NCBI GenBank assembly: GCA_018897105.1 | Contig: JAHILF010000073.1 | Coordinates: forward strand, 1 to 32,310 | Source: Pseudomonadota bacterium | GTDB taxonomy: Bacteria > Desulfobacterota > Desulfobulbia > Desulfobulbales > SURF-16 | DNA length: 32,310 nucleotides | Direction: 5' to 3' | Shown: piece by piece, positions 16,336-24,223 of the stretch | Layout of the letters: the number at the start of each line of letters is the position of its first letter | How positions within the stretch are numbered: position 1 is the stretch's first letter | Program-made: the position numbers and the translations under genes | Notes under the pieces: model-generated | The model's input: only the letters and a program-made list of their open reading frames with translations | Database searches by the model: none | What the model was told of the DNA's origin: nothing

Positions 16336-17099
16336 TTGTTTGTATCAAATTCTTTCGGGGTTAGAATTGCCTCAAGGCGGTTGCGTAAAGAGGGTACGTC
16401 CAGTCCGCTGGTAATGCCGCCGTGCAGAACCAGGGAAATCTGCCTGGTTTCTTCGGATACGACCACGACCACTGCATCTGTTTCTTCGGAAATGCCGATG
16501 GCTGCCCGGTGGCGGGTTCCCAGTTTCTTGCTGATGAAAGGGTTTTTCGTCAGGGGCAGAACGGAACGCGCCGTGAGGATCCGGTCTTTATGGATGATCA
16601 CCCCGCCGTCATGCAGTGGCGAACCGGTGTGAAAAAGGCTGACCAGCAGTTCCATGCTGAGTTTGGCATCAACAAAATGGGAGGATTCGATGTAGTCCTT
16701 GAGCCCTGTTTCCCGCTCGATAACGATAAGCCCCCCGATTTTCCGGTCGGACAGGTATTTGGCGGCATAGACGATTTCGTCGATAGCCTCGGTGGTTTCG
16801 TCGGTGCTTTTGGTGAACGGCGTCTGGCCGACCTGGGTCAGTGCTCTACGGATATCCCGCTGGAAAACGATGATGATAACGAGAAAAATGGAACTGAGAA
16901 AGGTGCCCAGCAGCCAGTAAAGGGTCATGAATTCGAGTTCTCTTGCCCCGAAATAAACCACGATCAGGATACCGATGCCGATCAGCATCTGAGCCGCTCT
17001 TGTTCCCTTGATAATGAGAATGATCCGGTAAATGATGAAGGAAACAATCAGGATATCGACGGCATCTTGCCAGCGTATGCCTTTGAGAACCTCAAACAT
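16308..17099 (-). CDS. cdaA: Membrane diadenylate cyclase CdaA (c-di-AMP synthase)
   Basis: A 263-residue protein with three N-terminal membrane helices (about 10-90) and a cytoplasmic DAC (DisA_N) domain (about 95-250), which makes cyclic di-AMP from two ATP. The catalytic signatures are visible as LHDGGVIIH (Asp164-Gly165-Gly166) and GTRHRAAIG (Arg196-His197-Arg198). The first motif is usually Asp-Gly-Ala, so Gly166 is a small departure. FIVVVSEE-type sheet ends (VVVVVSEETRQISLVLHGG) match the family. AGGAGA lies 13 bases before the start. It is the first gene of the cdaA-cdaR-glmM-tlyA run and is divergent from rpsT. Such clusters are best known in Gram-positive bacteria. Confidence 0.93.
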   Translation of the reverse strand: MFEVLKGIRWQDAVDILIVSFIIYRIILIIKGTRAAQMLIGIGILIVVYFGARELEFMTLYWLLGTFLSSIFLVIIIVFQRDIRRALTQVGQTPFTKSTDETTEAIDEIVYAAKYLSDRKIGGLIVIERETGLKDYIESSHFVDAKLSMELLVSLFHTGSPLHDGGVIIHKDRILTARSVLPLTKNPFISKKLGTRHRAAIGISEETDAVVVVVSEETRQISLVLHGGITSGLDVPSLRNRLEAILTPKEFDTNKWKNWLQRK

Positions 17100-17255
17100 G
17101 AAATTTAAAATCTTCTCCTGGATATGTTAGGGGGGCGCAATAGTTAAGATTTGTTATTTATCCTGTTTAAATATATATGATTATAATTGATTATGCGAGC
17201 AGCGAGTGGCTGATGCCGGTATTTTTTTTGAAAAAAAGAAAGGCGCGGTTGCTTC

Positions 17256-17284
17256 TTGACAGAAAAGGGAAAATAATTTATAAA
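17256..17284 (+). promoter_or_regulatory. Sigma-70 promoter for rpsT
   Basis: A perfect -35 hexamer TTGACA (17256-17261) is followed, after exactly 17 bases, by TATAAA (17279-17284) as the -10. Transcription would start near 17291, about 100 bases before the rpsT start. Spacing and direction fit a strong constitutive promoter for a ribosomal protein. Confidence 0.8.
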
Positions 17285-17394
17285 ACGCTTTTTTTGATGT
17301 GAAATTGTTTTGTCTTATATTTTGATGTCATAAAGGGACCTCGGTAAAAAGTGTTATCTGCGGTCCCCCCCAAGTAACAATGAGGAGAATCATT

Positions 17395-17679
17395 TTGGCT
17401 AACCACAAATCAGCTTTAAAAAGAAATCGGCAAAGTCTTGTCAGCAGAGCCCGTAACCGGGCAACCCGCAGCAAGGTGAAAACCGTAATCAAGGCGGTGG
17501 ATGCAGCCATTGAGCAACAGTCAGTTGATCAGGCGCATGCCGCTCTGCAGGCAGCTATCCCGGTTATTCAGAAAGCTGCTTCAAAGGGAACACTGCATGC
17601 ATGTACGGCATCCCGGAAAGTTTCCCGACTGACCAAACGGGTAAACAGCTTTATTGCCAGCACACAGTCCGCTGCTTAG
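17395..17679 (+). CDS. rpsT: 30S ribosomal protein S20
   Basis: A 94-residue S20 protein beginning at TTG 17395. GAGGAG (17382-17387) precedes it by 7 bases, and the protein then reads ANHKSALKRNRQ, the invariant S20 start after Met. An ATG at 17380 is in frame but overlaps the Shine-Dalgarno and would add five residues foreign to the family. The body is basic and helical (RARNRATRSKVKTVIKAV, SKGTLHACTASRKVSRLTKRV), as expected for a protein bound to 16S rRNA in the small subunit. The non-AUG start is typical of rpsT in other bacteria, such as the UUG of E. coli, where it takes part in autoregulation. The gene is a single unit with its own promoter and a terminator 90 bases downstream. Confidence 0.95.
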   Translation: MANHKSALKRNRQSLVSRARNRATRSKVKTVIKAVDAAIEQQSVDQAHAALQAAIPVIQKAASKGTLHACTASRKVSRLTKRVNSFIASTQSAA

Positions 17680-17768
17680 CAGGAGTAGATTGTTACCCCC
17701 TTTGCCATGCAGGGGTTGTAAGCAATGACAGAGTCGATACCTTTTAATCAGTAACGGAAAAGAGTGTT

Positions 17769-17807
17769 AAGCCATGGGCGCCTTCAGGGTCCCATGGCTT
17801 TTTTTTT
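17769..17807 (+). terminator. Rho-independent terminator after rpsT
   Basis: AAGCCATGGG (17769-17778) pairs perfectly with CCCATGGCTT (17791-17800) around a 12-base loop. The run of T that begins in the stem continues to 17807. It ends rpsT transcription and also lies 46-84 bases upstream of trpE, so an attenuator role for trpE is possible but has no further support. Confidence 0.88.
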
Positions 17808-17852
17808 GTGGCGTTATGACCTGGTCTGTTTCCTGGCCATGGAGGTTTATGC

Positions 17853-19340
17853 GTGATGTACCAACCAGCACTGGATGATTTTAAAAAGCTGGCTGACAAG
17901 GCAAATCTGATACCTGTATGCCGGGAGATTGTCGCTGATCTTGATACGCCGCTGACGGTTTTTGCCAAAGTAGCCGGGGACGAGTCCCATGCCTTTCTGC
18001 TCGAAAGTCTTGAAGGCGGCGAAAAATGGGGCCGCTATTCCTTTATCGGACTTGACCCGCTGCTTACCTTTGAAAGCAGGGGAGAGAGGATCGTTATCCA
18101 GCGTGATGGCCGGATTGAGGAGCGTGCCGGTGATCCGCTGGCCGAACTGAAGAGTATCCTGGAGTCATTCAATGCCTGCCGGGAAAGCGATTTTCTGCCT
18201 CGTTTTTTTGGCGGGGCGGTGGGCTATCTGGGCTATGACATGGTCAGGTTCATGGAGAGGTTGCCTGACAATAATCAGCCCCTTGATAATTTCCCTGACA
18301 GCTCCTTTATGGTGCCCCGCCTGTTGCTCATCTGCGATAATCTCAAGCAGAAACTGACGGTGGTGAACTGTGTGGTTGCCGAGGCAGGTGACAACCTGGA
18401 GGAATTGTACCAGAAGGCGTGTCAGCGAATTGATGCCGTTATCAAACGGCTCAGGCGCCGGCCACTGCCCTATGATGTGGTTGACAACGACTCTATCGGC
18501 CACACCCATCACTTTGAGTCCAATATGTCCGCCGAGTCCTTCAAGCAGATGGTGGTGCGCGCCAAGGAATATATCATGGCAGGCGACATCATCCAGGTCG
18601 TGCTTTCCCAGCGTTTTCATGCCAAGACTGATCTGCCGCCCTTCATGATCTACCGAGCCCTGCGTCATATCAACCCCAGCCCGTATCTTTTTTATCTCAA
18701 GCTCAATAATAACATCCAGATCGGTTCATCTCCTGAAATTCTGGTACGGCTGGAGGAGGGCAAGATTGAGGTGCGCCCCATTGCCGGCACCCGGCCCAGG
18801 GGAAAGAACAGGGAGGAAGACCTGGCCCTCGAAAAGGAATTGCTGTCCGATCCCAAGGAGCGGGCCGAGCATCTGATGCTGGTTGATCTGGGCCGTAATG
18901 ATGTCGGCCGGGTGGCGGAGTACGGTACGGTGGAAACCCACGATCTGCTGGTCATCGAACGGTACAGTCATGTGATGCATATTGTTTCCGGGGTGCGTGG
19001 CCAACTGGCAGCCGGCAAGGATCAATTTGACGTGGTGCGGGCCTGTTTCCCTGCAGGAACCGTGTCCGGGGCTCCCAAGATCAGGGCCATGGAAATCATA
19101 GAGGAACTGGAGCCGGAGAGGCGCGGCCCCTATGCCGGGGCGGTGGGCTATTTCGGCTTCTCGGGCAATATGGATTTCTGTATCACCATCAGGACCTTCG
19201 TGCTCCAGGACGATAACCTGTGGGTACAGGCCGGGGCCGGTATTGTCGCTGATTCCGACCCGGAAATGGAGTTCCAGGAGACGCTCAATAAAGCTCGGGG
19301 GCTGCGGCGCGCAGTGGAACTGGCTGAAAAAGGATTTTAA
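17853..19340 (+). CDS. trpE: Anthranilate synthase component I
   Basis: A 495-residue chorismate-using subunit that makes anthranilate with TrpG ammonia, the first step of tryptophan synthesis. It has the N-terminal feedback motif LLES (about 48-51) and the matching INPSPYLFYL (from Ile273; tryptophan site residues Pro275-Ser276-Pro277). The chorismate-binding core contains PIAGTRPRGKNREED, LMLVDLGRNDVGRV and FPAGTVSGAPKIRAMEII, ending with GAGIVADSDPEMEFQET. Length is normal. The start is GTG 17853 or ATG 17856, with GGAGG at 17841-17845. It is followed by trpG after a 158-base gap that contains a palindromic repeat. Confidence 0.95.
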   Translation: MMYQPALDDFKKLADKANLIPVCREIVADLDTPLTVFAKVAGDESHAFLLESLEGGEKWGRYSFIGLDPLLTFESRGERIVIQRDGRIEERAGDPLAELKSILESFNACRESDFLPRFFGGAVGYLGYDMVRFMERLPDNNQPLDNFPDSSFMVPRLLLICDNLKQKLTVVNCVVAEAGDNLEELYQKACQRIDAVIKRLRRRPLPYDVVDNDSIGHTHHFESNMSAESFKQMVVRAKEYIMAGDIIQVVLSQRFHAKTDLPPFMIYRALRHINPSPYLFYLKLNNNIQIGSSPEILVRLEEGKIEVRPIAGTRPRGKNREEDLALEKELLSDPKERAEHLMLVDLGRNDVGRVAEYGTVETHDLLVIERYSHVMHIVSGVRGQLAAGKDQFDVVRACFPAGTVSGAPKIRAMEIIEELEPERRGPYAGAVGYFGFSGNMDFCITIRTFVLQDDNLWVQAGAGIVADSDPEMEFQETLNKARGLRRAVELAEKGF

Positions 19341-19350
19341 ATGGCGTCGC

Positions 19351-19455
19351 AAAAAGGCCGCTTTACTGCGTTGCAGGTTTTTTTCAGGACCTCGACATAC
19401 CGCGTGTATAGTTGAGCCCCTGAAAAAAACATTGCGCCTTGTATAGCGAACTTTT
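19351..19455. repeat. Long imperfect inverted repeat between trpE and trpG
   Basis: The arms 19351-19388 and 19419-19455 are near reverse complements. The inner 12 bases (GTTTTTTTCAGG / CCTGAAAAAAAC) pair perfectly, the outer parts with mismatches, around a 30-base loop containing CTCGACATAC. The outer text (AAAAAGGCCGCTTTACTGCG) resembles palindromic elements dispersed in related genomes. It sits inside the trp operon, where the hairpin could lower readthrough into trpG. Confidence 0.65.
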
Positions 19456-19498
19456 GTGCTTAGCCATTCTGTTTTTTTTGACTTTTTATGAGACTGAT

Positions 19499-20080
19499 AT
19501 GATTGTTATTATTGATAATTACGATTCGTTTACCTATAACATTGTGCAGACCATCGGCGGCTTTGGCGAGGAGCTTCTCGTCTTCCGCAATGACCAGGTG
19601 GACATTGCCGGCATTGAGAAAATCAAACCAGACCGGCTGCTGATTTCACCGGGACCCTGTGATCCGCCCCAGGCAGGCATATCCATTGAGGCTATTCGAC
19701 ATTTCGCCGGGAAGATTCCGGTGCTGGGCGTCTGCCTCGGCCACCAGTCCATCGGCGAGGCCTTCGGCGGCTCCACGGTGCGGGCGGGCCGCGTCATGCA
19801 CGGCAAGACCAGCCCCATCCATCATGACGGCAAGGGGGTGTTTGCCGGCCTGCCCAACCCTTTTGACGCCATGCGCTATCATTCACTGGTGATTGCCGAT
19901 GCCGATCTGCCCGATTGCCTCCTGGTGACTGCTCGTACCGAGCAGGGCGAGTTGATGGCTGTGCGCCATAAAACGTTGCTGGTGGAAGGGGTGCAGTTTC
20001 ATCCTGAATCCATCATGACCCCGCATGGGGTGCAGTTGCTGAAAAATTTTATCAGCCCCGATTATGAGAAGATGTTTTGA
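19499..20080 (+). CDS. trpG: Anthranilate synthase component II (glutamine amidotransferase)
   Basis: A 193-residue class I glutamine amidotransferase that supplies ammonia to TrpE. It may also serve PabB as PabA, as in many bacteria. The start at ATG 19499 gives [17 protein letters not shown], the standard TrpG/PabA opening. The longer frame from 19439 would add a hydrophobic leader derived from repeat DNA and is rejected. The catalytic nucleophile is Cys79 in [15 protein letters not shown], and the His/Glu pair lies in [13 protein letters not shown] near the C-terminus. The oxyanion segment [11 protein letters not shown] is at about 50-60. Length is normal for a stand-alone subunit. Confidence 0.94.
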   Translation: MIVIIDNYDSFTYNIVQTIGGFGEELLVFRNDQVDIAGIEKIKPDRLLISPGPCDPPQAGISIEAIRHFAGKIPVLGVCLGHQSIGEAFGGSTVRAGRVMHGKTSPIHHDGKGVFAGLPNPFDAMRYHSLVIADADLPDCLLVTARTEQGELMAVRHKTLLVEGVQFHPESIMTPHGVQLLKNFISPDYEKMF

Positions 20081-20147
20081 AATTGCGGAATGTGGATTGC
20101 GGATTTCGGATTGAAGAATACGGGATGCCAATCCGCATTCCCAAATT
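20081..20147. repeat. Inverted repeat between trpG and trpD
   Basis: AATTGCGGAATGTGGATT (20081-20098) and AATCCGCATTCCCAAATT (20130-20147) are reverse complements with three or four mismatches. The left arm begins directly after the trpG stop. The spacer contains GCGGATTTCGGATTG, another copy of the same word. It may be a hairpin-forming dispersed repeat. Confidence 0.6.
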
Positions 20148-20171
20148 GTGAAAGTTGAGAGGACATAACCT

Positions 20172-21212
20172 ATGATCAAGGAAGCCATTGGTAAAGTTGT
20201 CGTCGGGATCGATCTTTCCGAGAAGGAAATGGTCGGAGTGATGAACGAAATCATGGGCGGCGAGGCCACCCAGGCCCAGATCGGCGCCTTTATCACCGCC
20301 CTGCGGATGAAGGGTGAAACCATCGATGAAATTGCCGGCGCCGCCAGGGTCATGCGGGACAAAGCCACCCATGTGGATGCCGCTGATGCGGGCGAGATCC
20401 TGGTTGATACGGTGGGCACGGGCGGGGACGCCTCTGGCACCTTCAATGTCTCCACCACCACCTCCTTTGTGGTGGCCGGGGCCGGGCTCAAGGTGGCCAA
20501 GCATGGCAACCGGTCCGTTTCCAGCCATTGCGGCAGCGCCGATGTCCTGGAGGCCCTTGGCGTTGATCTGAGTTTGAGCGCGGAAAAGATCGGCCAGTGC
20601 ATCCGCACGGTGGGCATCGGTTTCATGTTTGCCCCCATGCTGCACGGGGCCATGAAGTATGCCATCGGTCCGCGGCGGGAGATCGGCATCAGGACCGTGT
20701 TCAATGTGCTCGGGCCGCTTACCAATCCGGCCAATGCCAATGTCTATGTGCTTGGCGTCTATACCCCTGATTTGATAGAAAAGATTGCCCATGTAATGAG
20801 CAGGTTCTCGGTAAAGCGCGCCTTGGTGGTCTGTGGGGCAGGCAATATTGACGAAATCACCATAACCGGCGAAACTGCGGTGGCTGATCTGCATGACGGC
20901 AAGGTGACCTGTTACTCCATCTCCCCTGAGGACGTCGGGCTTTCCCGGGGCACCCTGGCGGATATCAAAGGCGGTGAGACCGCCGAGATCTCAGCGGGGC
21001 AGCTCCGTTCCGTGCTGCGCGGCGAAGTCGGTCCCTGTCTGGATATGGTGTTGATGAACAGTGGGGCGGCGCTGATGGCGGCAGGACTTGCTCCTGATCT
21101 GCCGGGAGGTGTCGCCTTGGCCAGGAAGACGATTGAGTCGGGTGCGGCCATGGCCAAGCTTGAGGCGCTGGTGCAGTTCTGCCGGGAAGCGGGGGAAAAA
21201 GGTGATTCTTGA
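20172..21212 (+). CDS. trpD: Anthranilate phosphoribosyltransferase
   Basis: A 346-residue enzyme that joins anthranilate to phosphoribosyl pyrophosphate. It has the PRPP-binding motif DTVGTGGDASGTFNVST (about 77-93), followed by KHGNRSVSSHCGSADVLEALG. The anthranilate-site block GPRREIGIRTVFNVLGPLTNPA is at about 165-185. The N-terminal helical bundle (MGGEATQAQIGAFITALRMKGET) is typical. It starts with ATG preceded by GAGAGG. It overlaps trpC by 11 bases at its 3' end, indicating translational coupling. Length and motifs are all normal. Confidence 0.95.
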   Translation: MIKEAIGKVVVGIDLSEKEMVGVMNEIMGGEATQAQIGAFITALRMKGETIDEIAGAARVMRDKATHVDAADAGEILVDTVGTGGDASGTFNVSTTTSFVVAGAGLKVAKHGNRSVSSHCGSADVLEALGVDLSLSAEKIGQCIRTVGIGFMFAPMLHGAMKYAIGPRREIGIRTVFNVLGPLTNPANANVYVLGVYTPDLIEKIAHVMSRFSVKRALVVCGAGNIDEITITGETAVADLHDGKVTCYSISPEDVGLSRGTLADIKGGETAEISAGQLRSVLRGEVGPCLDMVLMNSGAALMAAGLAPDLPGGVALARKTIESGAAMAKLEALVQFCREAGEKGDS

Positions 21213-21966
21213 TACCATTGTCGAACAGAAACGCCTGGAGGTCAAAGAGCTGCTGGCTAAAGGCATGGGTGAACCGCAGCTGGAAGTAACTCCGCCCCGG
21301 GGGTTTAGCAAGGCGCTGACCGCTTTTGCCGGGGTATCGCTGATTGCCGAGGCAAAAAAAGCATCGCCCTCCAAAGGGGTCATCTGCGCTGATTTTGATC
21401 CGGTGGCCATTGCCCGGCAATACGAGGCGGGGGGTGCCCAGGCCATGTCGGTTCTGACCGATGAGAAATTCTTCCAGGGCAGCCTTGCCTATATTACCCA
21501 GGTGAGGGCAGCGGTGAGCCTGCCGGTGCTGCGCAAGGATTTCATGATCCATGAGGTGCAGATTGCCCAGGCGGCACGATTCGGGGCTGATGCTATTCTG
21601 CTCATTGCCGCTATCCTGGAAATAAATCAGATGCAGGATTTCTTGTCCCAGAGCCGTGAGCTGGGCATGGACGCCCTGGTGGAAGTGCATGACGAGGCGG
21701 AGCTGGAAAAGGCACTTGCAGCCGGCAGCTCGCTGATCGGCATCAATAACCGCAACCTGAAGGACTTCTCCATGGATCTGGAGACTACCTTCCGTCTGCA
21801 GCGGGAGATTCCCGAAGACATTCCAGTGGTCAGTGAATCCGGCATCCGCACCGTGGAGGATATCAGGCGTTTGGCTGCCGCAGGCATTGCCGCGGTACTT
21901 GTCGGCGAAACCCTCATGCGGGCAAACGGCAGGGAACTGGCGGTGCATGAGTTGATGGGCCGGTGA
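21202..21966 (+). CDS. trpC: Indole-3-glycerol phosphate synthase
   Basis: A 254-residue TIM-barrel enzyme that closes the indole ring. The start is GTG 21202, preceded by GGGGGAAAAAG and reading VILDTIVEQKRLEVKELLAKG. Upstream in-frame starts would give 38 residues unlike the family. Motifs present are LIAEAKKASPSKGVICADFDP (catalytic Lys-Lys-Ser-Pro-Ser), SVLTDEKFFQGSLAYI, LPVLRKDFMIHEVQI, GINNRNLKDFSMDLETT and VSESGIRTVEDI. It is a stand-alone TrpC, not fused to TrpF as in enteric bacteria. It overlaps trpD by 11 bases. Confidence 0.95.
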   Translation: MILDTIVEQKRLEVKELLAKGMGEPQLEVTPPRGFSKALTAFAGVSLIAEAKKASPSKGVICADFDPVAIARQYEAGGAQAMSVLTDEKFFQGSLAYITQVRAAVSLPVLRKDFMIHEVQIAQAARFGADAILLIAAILEINQMQDFLSQSRELGMDALVEVHDEAELEKALAAGSSLIGINNRNLKDFSMDLETTFRLQREIPEDIPVVSESGIRTVEDIRRLAAAGIAAVLVGETLMRANGRELAVHELMGR

Positions 21967-22046
21967 GGCCCCCCAGCCTGCCTTACCTCGTCTGCTCATA
22001 ATGGATTTTCTGCTTTTTGGCAGAGTGTTGGGTAAAGGAGCGACAA

Positions 22047-22676
22047 ATGAGATCCAGAACACGGATCAAGATCTGCGGCATGACGGATGTGGAAGAAGTA
22101 CAGTACGCGGTGGCTGCGGGAGTTGATGCCCTTGGCTTTATTTTTGCCAAGGCCAGCCCTAGATATATCGACCCGGAACGTGCCAGGGGCATTATCAACA
22201 TTCTGCCTCCCTTTGTTGATGCGGTGGGGGTGTTTTTAAATGACGCGGCGGAACGGGTGGAGGAAATTGTGCAATATTGCAATGTTACCGTCATCCAGCT
22301 GCACGGCGCCGAATCACCTGACTACTGTCGGCGGTTTCAGACCAGGGTGGTAAAGGCCTTTCAGGTGCATGATAAGCTCACTGCCCAGGATCTGTTTGCC
22401 TATGAGGAGGTGGTGTCCGGTTTTCTGTTGGATACCTATGACAAAAAACAGGCAGGGGGTACGGGGAAGACCTTTGACTGGTCTCTTATCCATAAACTGC
22501 AGCCGGGGAAACCGGTGATTCTGGCAGGTGGTCTGGGACCGGCTAATGTGGCCCAGGCCATCTCCGCGGTACGACCTTTTGCGGTGGACATCAATTCCGC
22601 CATTGAAACAGAACCGGGCCGCAAGGACCCGGTTCTTATCAGCAGGTTGGTTGAAGCGGTTGCCGCAACCTTTTAA
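22047..22676 (+). CDS. trpF: Phosphoribosylanthranilate isomerase
   Basis: A 209-residue TIM-barrel isomerase that converts phosphoribosylanthranilate to the carboxyphenylamino intermediate used by TrpC. The start at ATG 22047 has an ideal AAAGGAG 6 bases before it; the frame from 22017 would add ten extra residues. The catalytic Cys is in KICGMTDVEE at the N-terminus, and GFIFAKASPRYIDPE, IQLHGAESPDYC, LLDTYDKKQAGGTGKTFDW and LAGGLGPANVAQAI follow. The final Ser-type motif AVDINSAIETEPGRKDP is near the C-terminus. It ends five bases from the converging protease gene, so trpB and trpA are not in this operon. Confidence 0.94.
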   Translation: MRSRTRIKICGMTDVEEVQYAVAAGVDALGFIFAKASPRYIDPERARGIINILPPFVDAVGVFLNDAAERVEEIVQYCNVTVIQLHGAESPDYCRRFQTRVVKAFQVHDKLTAQDLFAYEEVVSGFLLDTYDKKQAGGTGKTFDWSLIHKLQPGKPVILAGGLGPANVAQAISAVRPFAVDINSAIETEPGRKDPVLISRLVEAVAATF

Positions 22677-22681
22677 GTCGA

Positions 22682-24100
22682 TTACTGAAGTTTCGCTTCA
22701 AGCACCACAAAGCGGGTGTGCGCATCACGTTTGACAAGTAGGAGAATGCTCTCCTTTTTGTCGAGGTTGGCGATAGCCTTATTGTATTCCTCCATATTCC
22801 TGACTTCCTGACGGTTGACTTCAAGAATAAGATCGCCTGGCCGCAGTCCGGCATCCTCCGCAGCAGAACCAGGCTCGACATTGGCAACAATGATTCCTTC
22901 TTTGTCTTTGATTTTCAGCGACTGGGCCAGCTCTGGGGTCAGCTGCTGGACGGTCAGGCCAAGAACGCTCTCCTGCCCGACTTCAGCGGCCGTTTCATCC
23001 TCTTCAAGCTTGGCTACGGTGACCGAGACATTTTTCTTCTTGCCGTTTCTGAACAACGCAACATTGACTGTCTCGCCTACCGGAGTCTGGGCGACCAGGG
23101 TGGGCAGCATATTCATCTGGGTTATTTCCTTGCCTTTATATTCAACGATAATGTCACCGGGAAGGATACCTGCCTTCTCTGCCGGGCTGCCGGGGGAGAC
23201 TTCGCCGATCAGGGCACCGATGGGCTTTTCAAGGCCGAACTGTTTAGCGAGATCCTGGCTGACGTTCTGGATCATCACGCCCAGCCAGCCGCGGGTTACT
23301 TTGCCGGTTGTTTTCAACTGCTCAATGACGTTTTTGGCCATATTGATGGGAATGGCGAAGCCGATGCCGATATTACCGCCGCTGCGGCTGTATATGGCGG
23401 TGTTGATGCCGACCATTTCTCCATCCATATTGAATAGCGGGCCGCCTGAGTTGCCGGGATTGATGGAGGCGTCCGTCTGGATGAAATTTTCATAGTTGCC
23501 GCTGCCGAGAGTCCGGCCCTTGCCGCTGACAATGCCGGCCGTAACCGTCTGCTCAAAGCCGAAGGGGTTACCGATGGCGATTACCCAGTCCCCAACCCGC
23601 AGTTTTTCCGAATCCCCGAAAGTGGCATAGGGCAGAGTCTCCTTGGGGTCAATCTTGATGAGGGCTACGTCTGTTTTCGAGTCGCGGCCGATGATTTTCG
23701 CCTCGTACTCTTCATGGTTGGCAAAGCGCACATTGATTTCATCGGCTTCATCAATGACATGATTATTGGTGATGATATAGCCGTCGGCTGAGATAATGAC
23801 GCCTGACCCCAGACTTGTCCGTTTCTGGGGTATGACCTGACCGTGGTAGCCTTGTCCCTGCTGTTCAAAGAACTTCTTGAAGAATTCCGGCACCCCTTGA
23901 TGCTCCTGGAAAGGGAAATAGGGGATAGGCGGTTCTTTGACCGTCTGGGTGGTGTAAATGTTGACGACCGTGTCTCCGTATTTTTCGACTAAAGGGGCAA
24001 AGGAGTCAGGCCCTCCAGCAAAGGCGGGCAGGGTTAGAAGAAGGAAGGCTGCACATACAAGCAGTGCAATAAGCGAAGTTTTCCTGTGATGTGTCTGCAT
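22682..24100 (-). CDS. degP: Do/HtrA-type periplasmic serine protease
   Basis: A 472-residue protein counted from ATG 24100, which has AAGGGA 8 bases upstream and leads straight into a signal peptide (TSLIALLVCAAFLLLTLPAFA). A start at 24151 would place 17 charged residues before it and lacks a ribosome site. The trypsin-like triad is His114 (NNHVID), Asp144 (DVALIKID) and Ser218 (GNSGGPLF). Two PDZ domains follow (about 255-345 with GWLGVMIQNV, and 375-465 with GLTVQQLTPELA). It is the Deg/Do quality-control protease of the periplasm. Which paralog (DegP, DegQ or DegS) cannot be told, though two PDZ domains exclude DegS. It lies downstream of the ECF sigma and anti-sigma genes, a natural target of that regulon. 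Confidence 0.92.
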   Translation of the reverse strand: MQTHHRKTSLIALLVCAAFLLLTLPAFAGGPDSFAPLVEKYGDTVVNIYTTQTVKEPPIPYFPFQEHQGVPEFFKKFFEQQGQGYHGQVIPQKRTSLGSGVIISADGYIITNNHVIDEADEINVRFANHEEYEAKIIGRDSKTDVALIKIDPKETLPYATFGDSEKLRVGDWVIAIGNPFGFEQTVTAGIVSGKGRTLGSGNYENFIQTDASINPGNSGGPLFNMDGEMVGINTAIYSRSGGNIGIGFAIPINMAKNVIEQLKTTGKVTRGWLGVMIQNVSQDLAKQFGLEKPIGALIGEVSPGSPAEKAGILPGDIIVEYKGKEITQMNMLPTLVAQTPVGETVNVALFRNGKKKNVSVTVAKLEEDETAAEVGQESVLGLTVQQLTPELAQSLKIKDKEGIIVANVEPGSAAEDAGLRPGDLILEVNRQEVRNMEEYNKAIANLDKKESILLLVKRDAHTRFVVLEAKLQ

Positions 24101-24223
24101 TACTATAATCCCTTGTCTATGTTTATCCGATTTGTTCTCACATCCTTTCATAATAGAGAGGACATGGTTGACAGTAAAGAATATTTTTTTTGCTGGGCTT
24201 GATTTTGTAAAATAGTAGAAATA

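Noticed and set aside
17380-17394. ATG 17380 as the rpsT start
   Set aside because: It overlaps the GAGGAG ribosome site and adds residues not found in S20; TTG 17395 fits both spacing and family alignment.
19439-19498. N-terminal hydrophobic extension of TrpG considered as a signal peptide
   Set aside because: TrpG is cytoplasmic, the canonical [14 protein letters not shown] start follows, and the extension is encoded partly by a palindromic repeat.
20965-22062. A 365-codon minus-strand frame opposite trpD and trpC
   Set aside because: Both plus-strand genes are fully motif-supported; the antisense frame is a codon-bias shadow.
22611-22639. Hairpin GAACCGGG/CCCGGTTC near the end of trpF, considered as a terminator
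   Set aside because: It lies inside the trpF coding sequence (encoding ETEPGRKDPV) and is not followed by a T-run.
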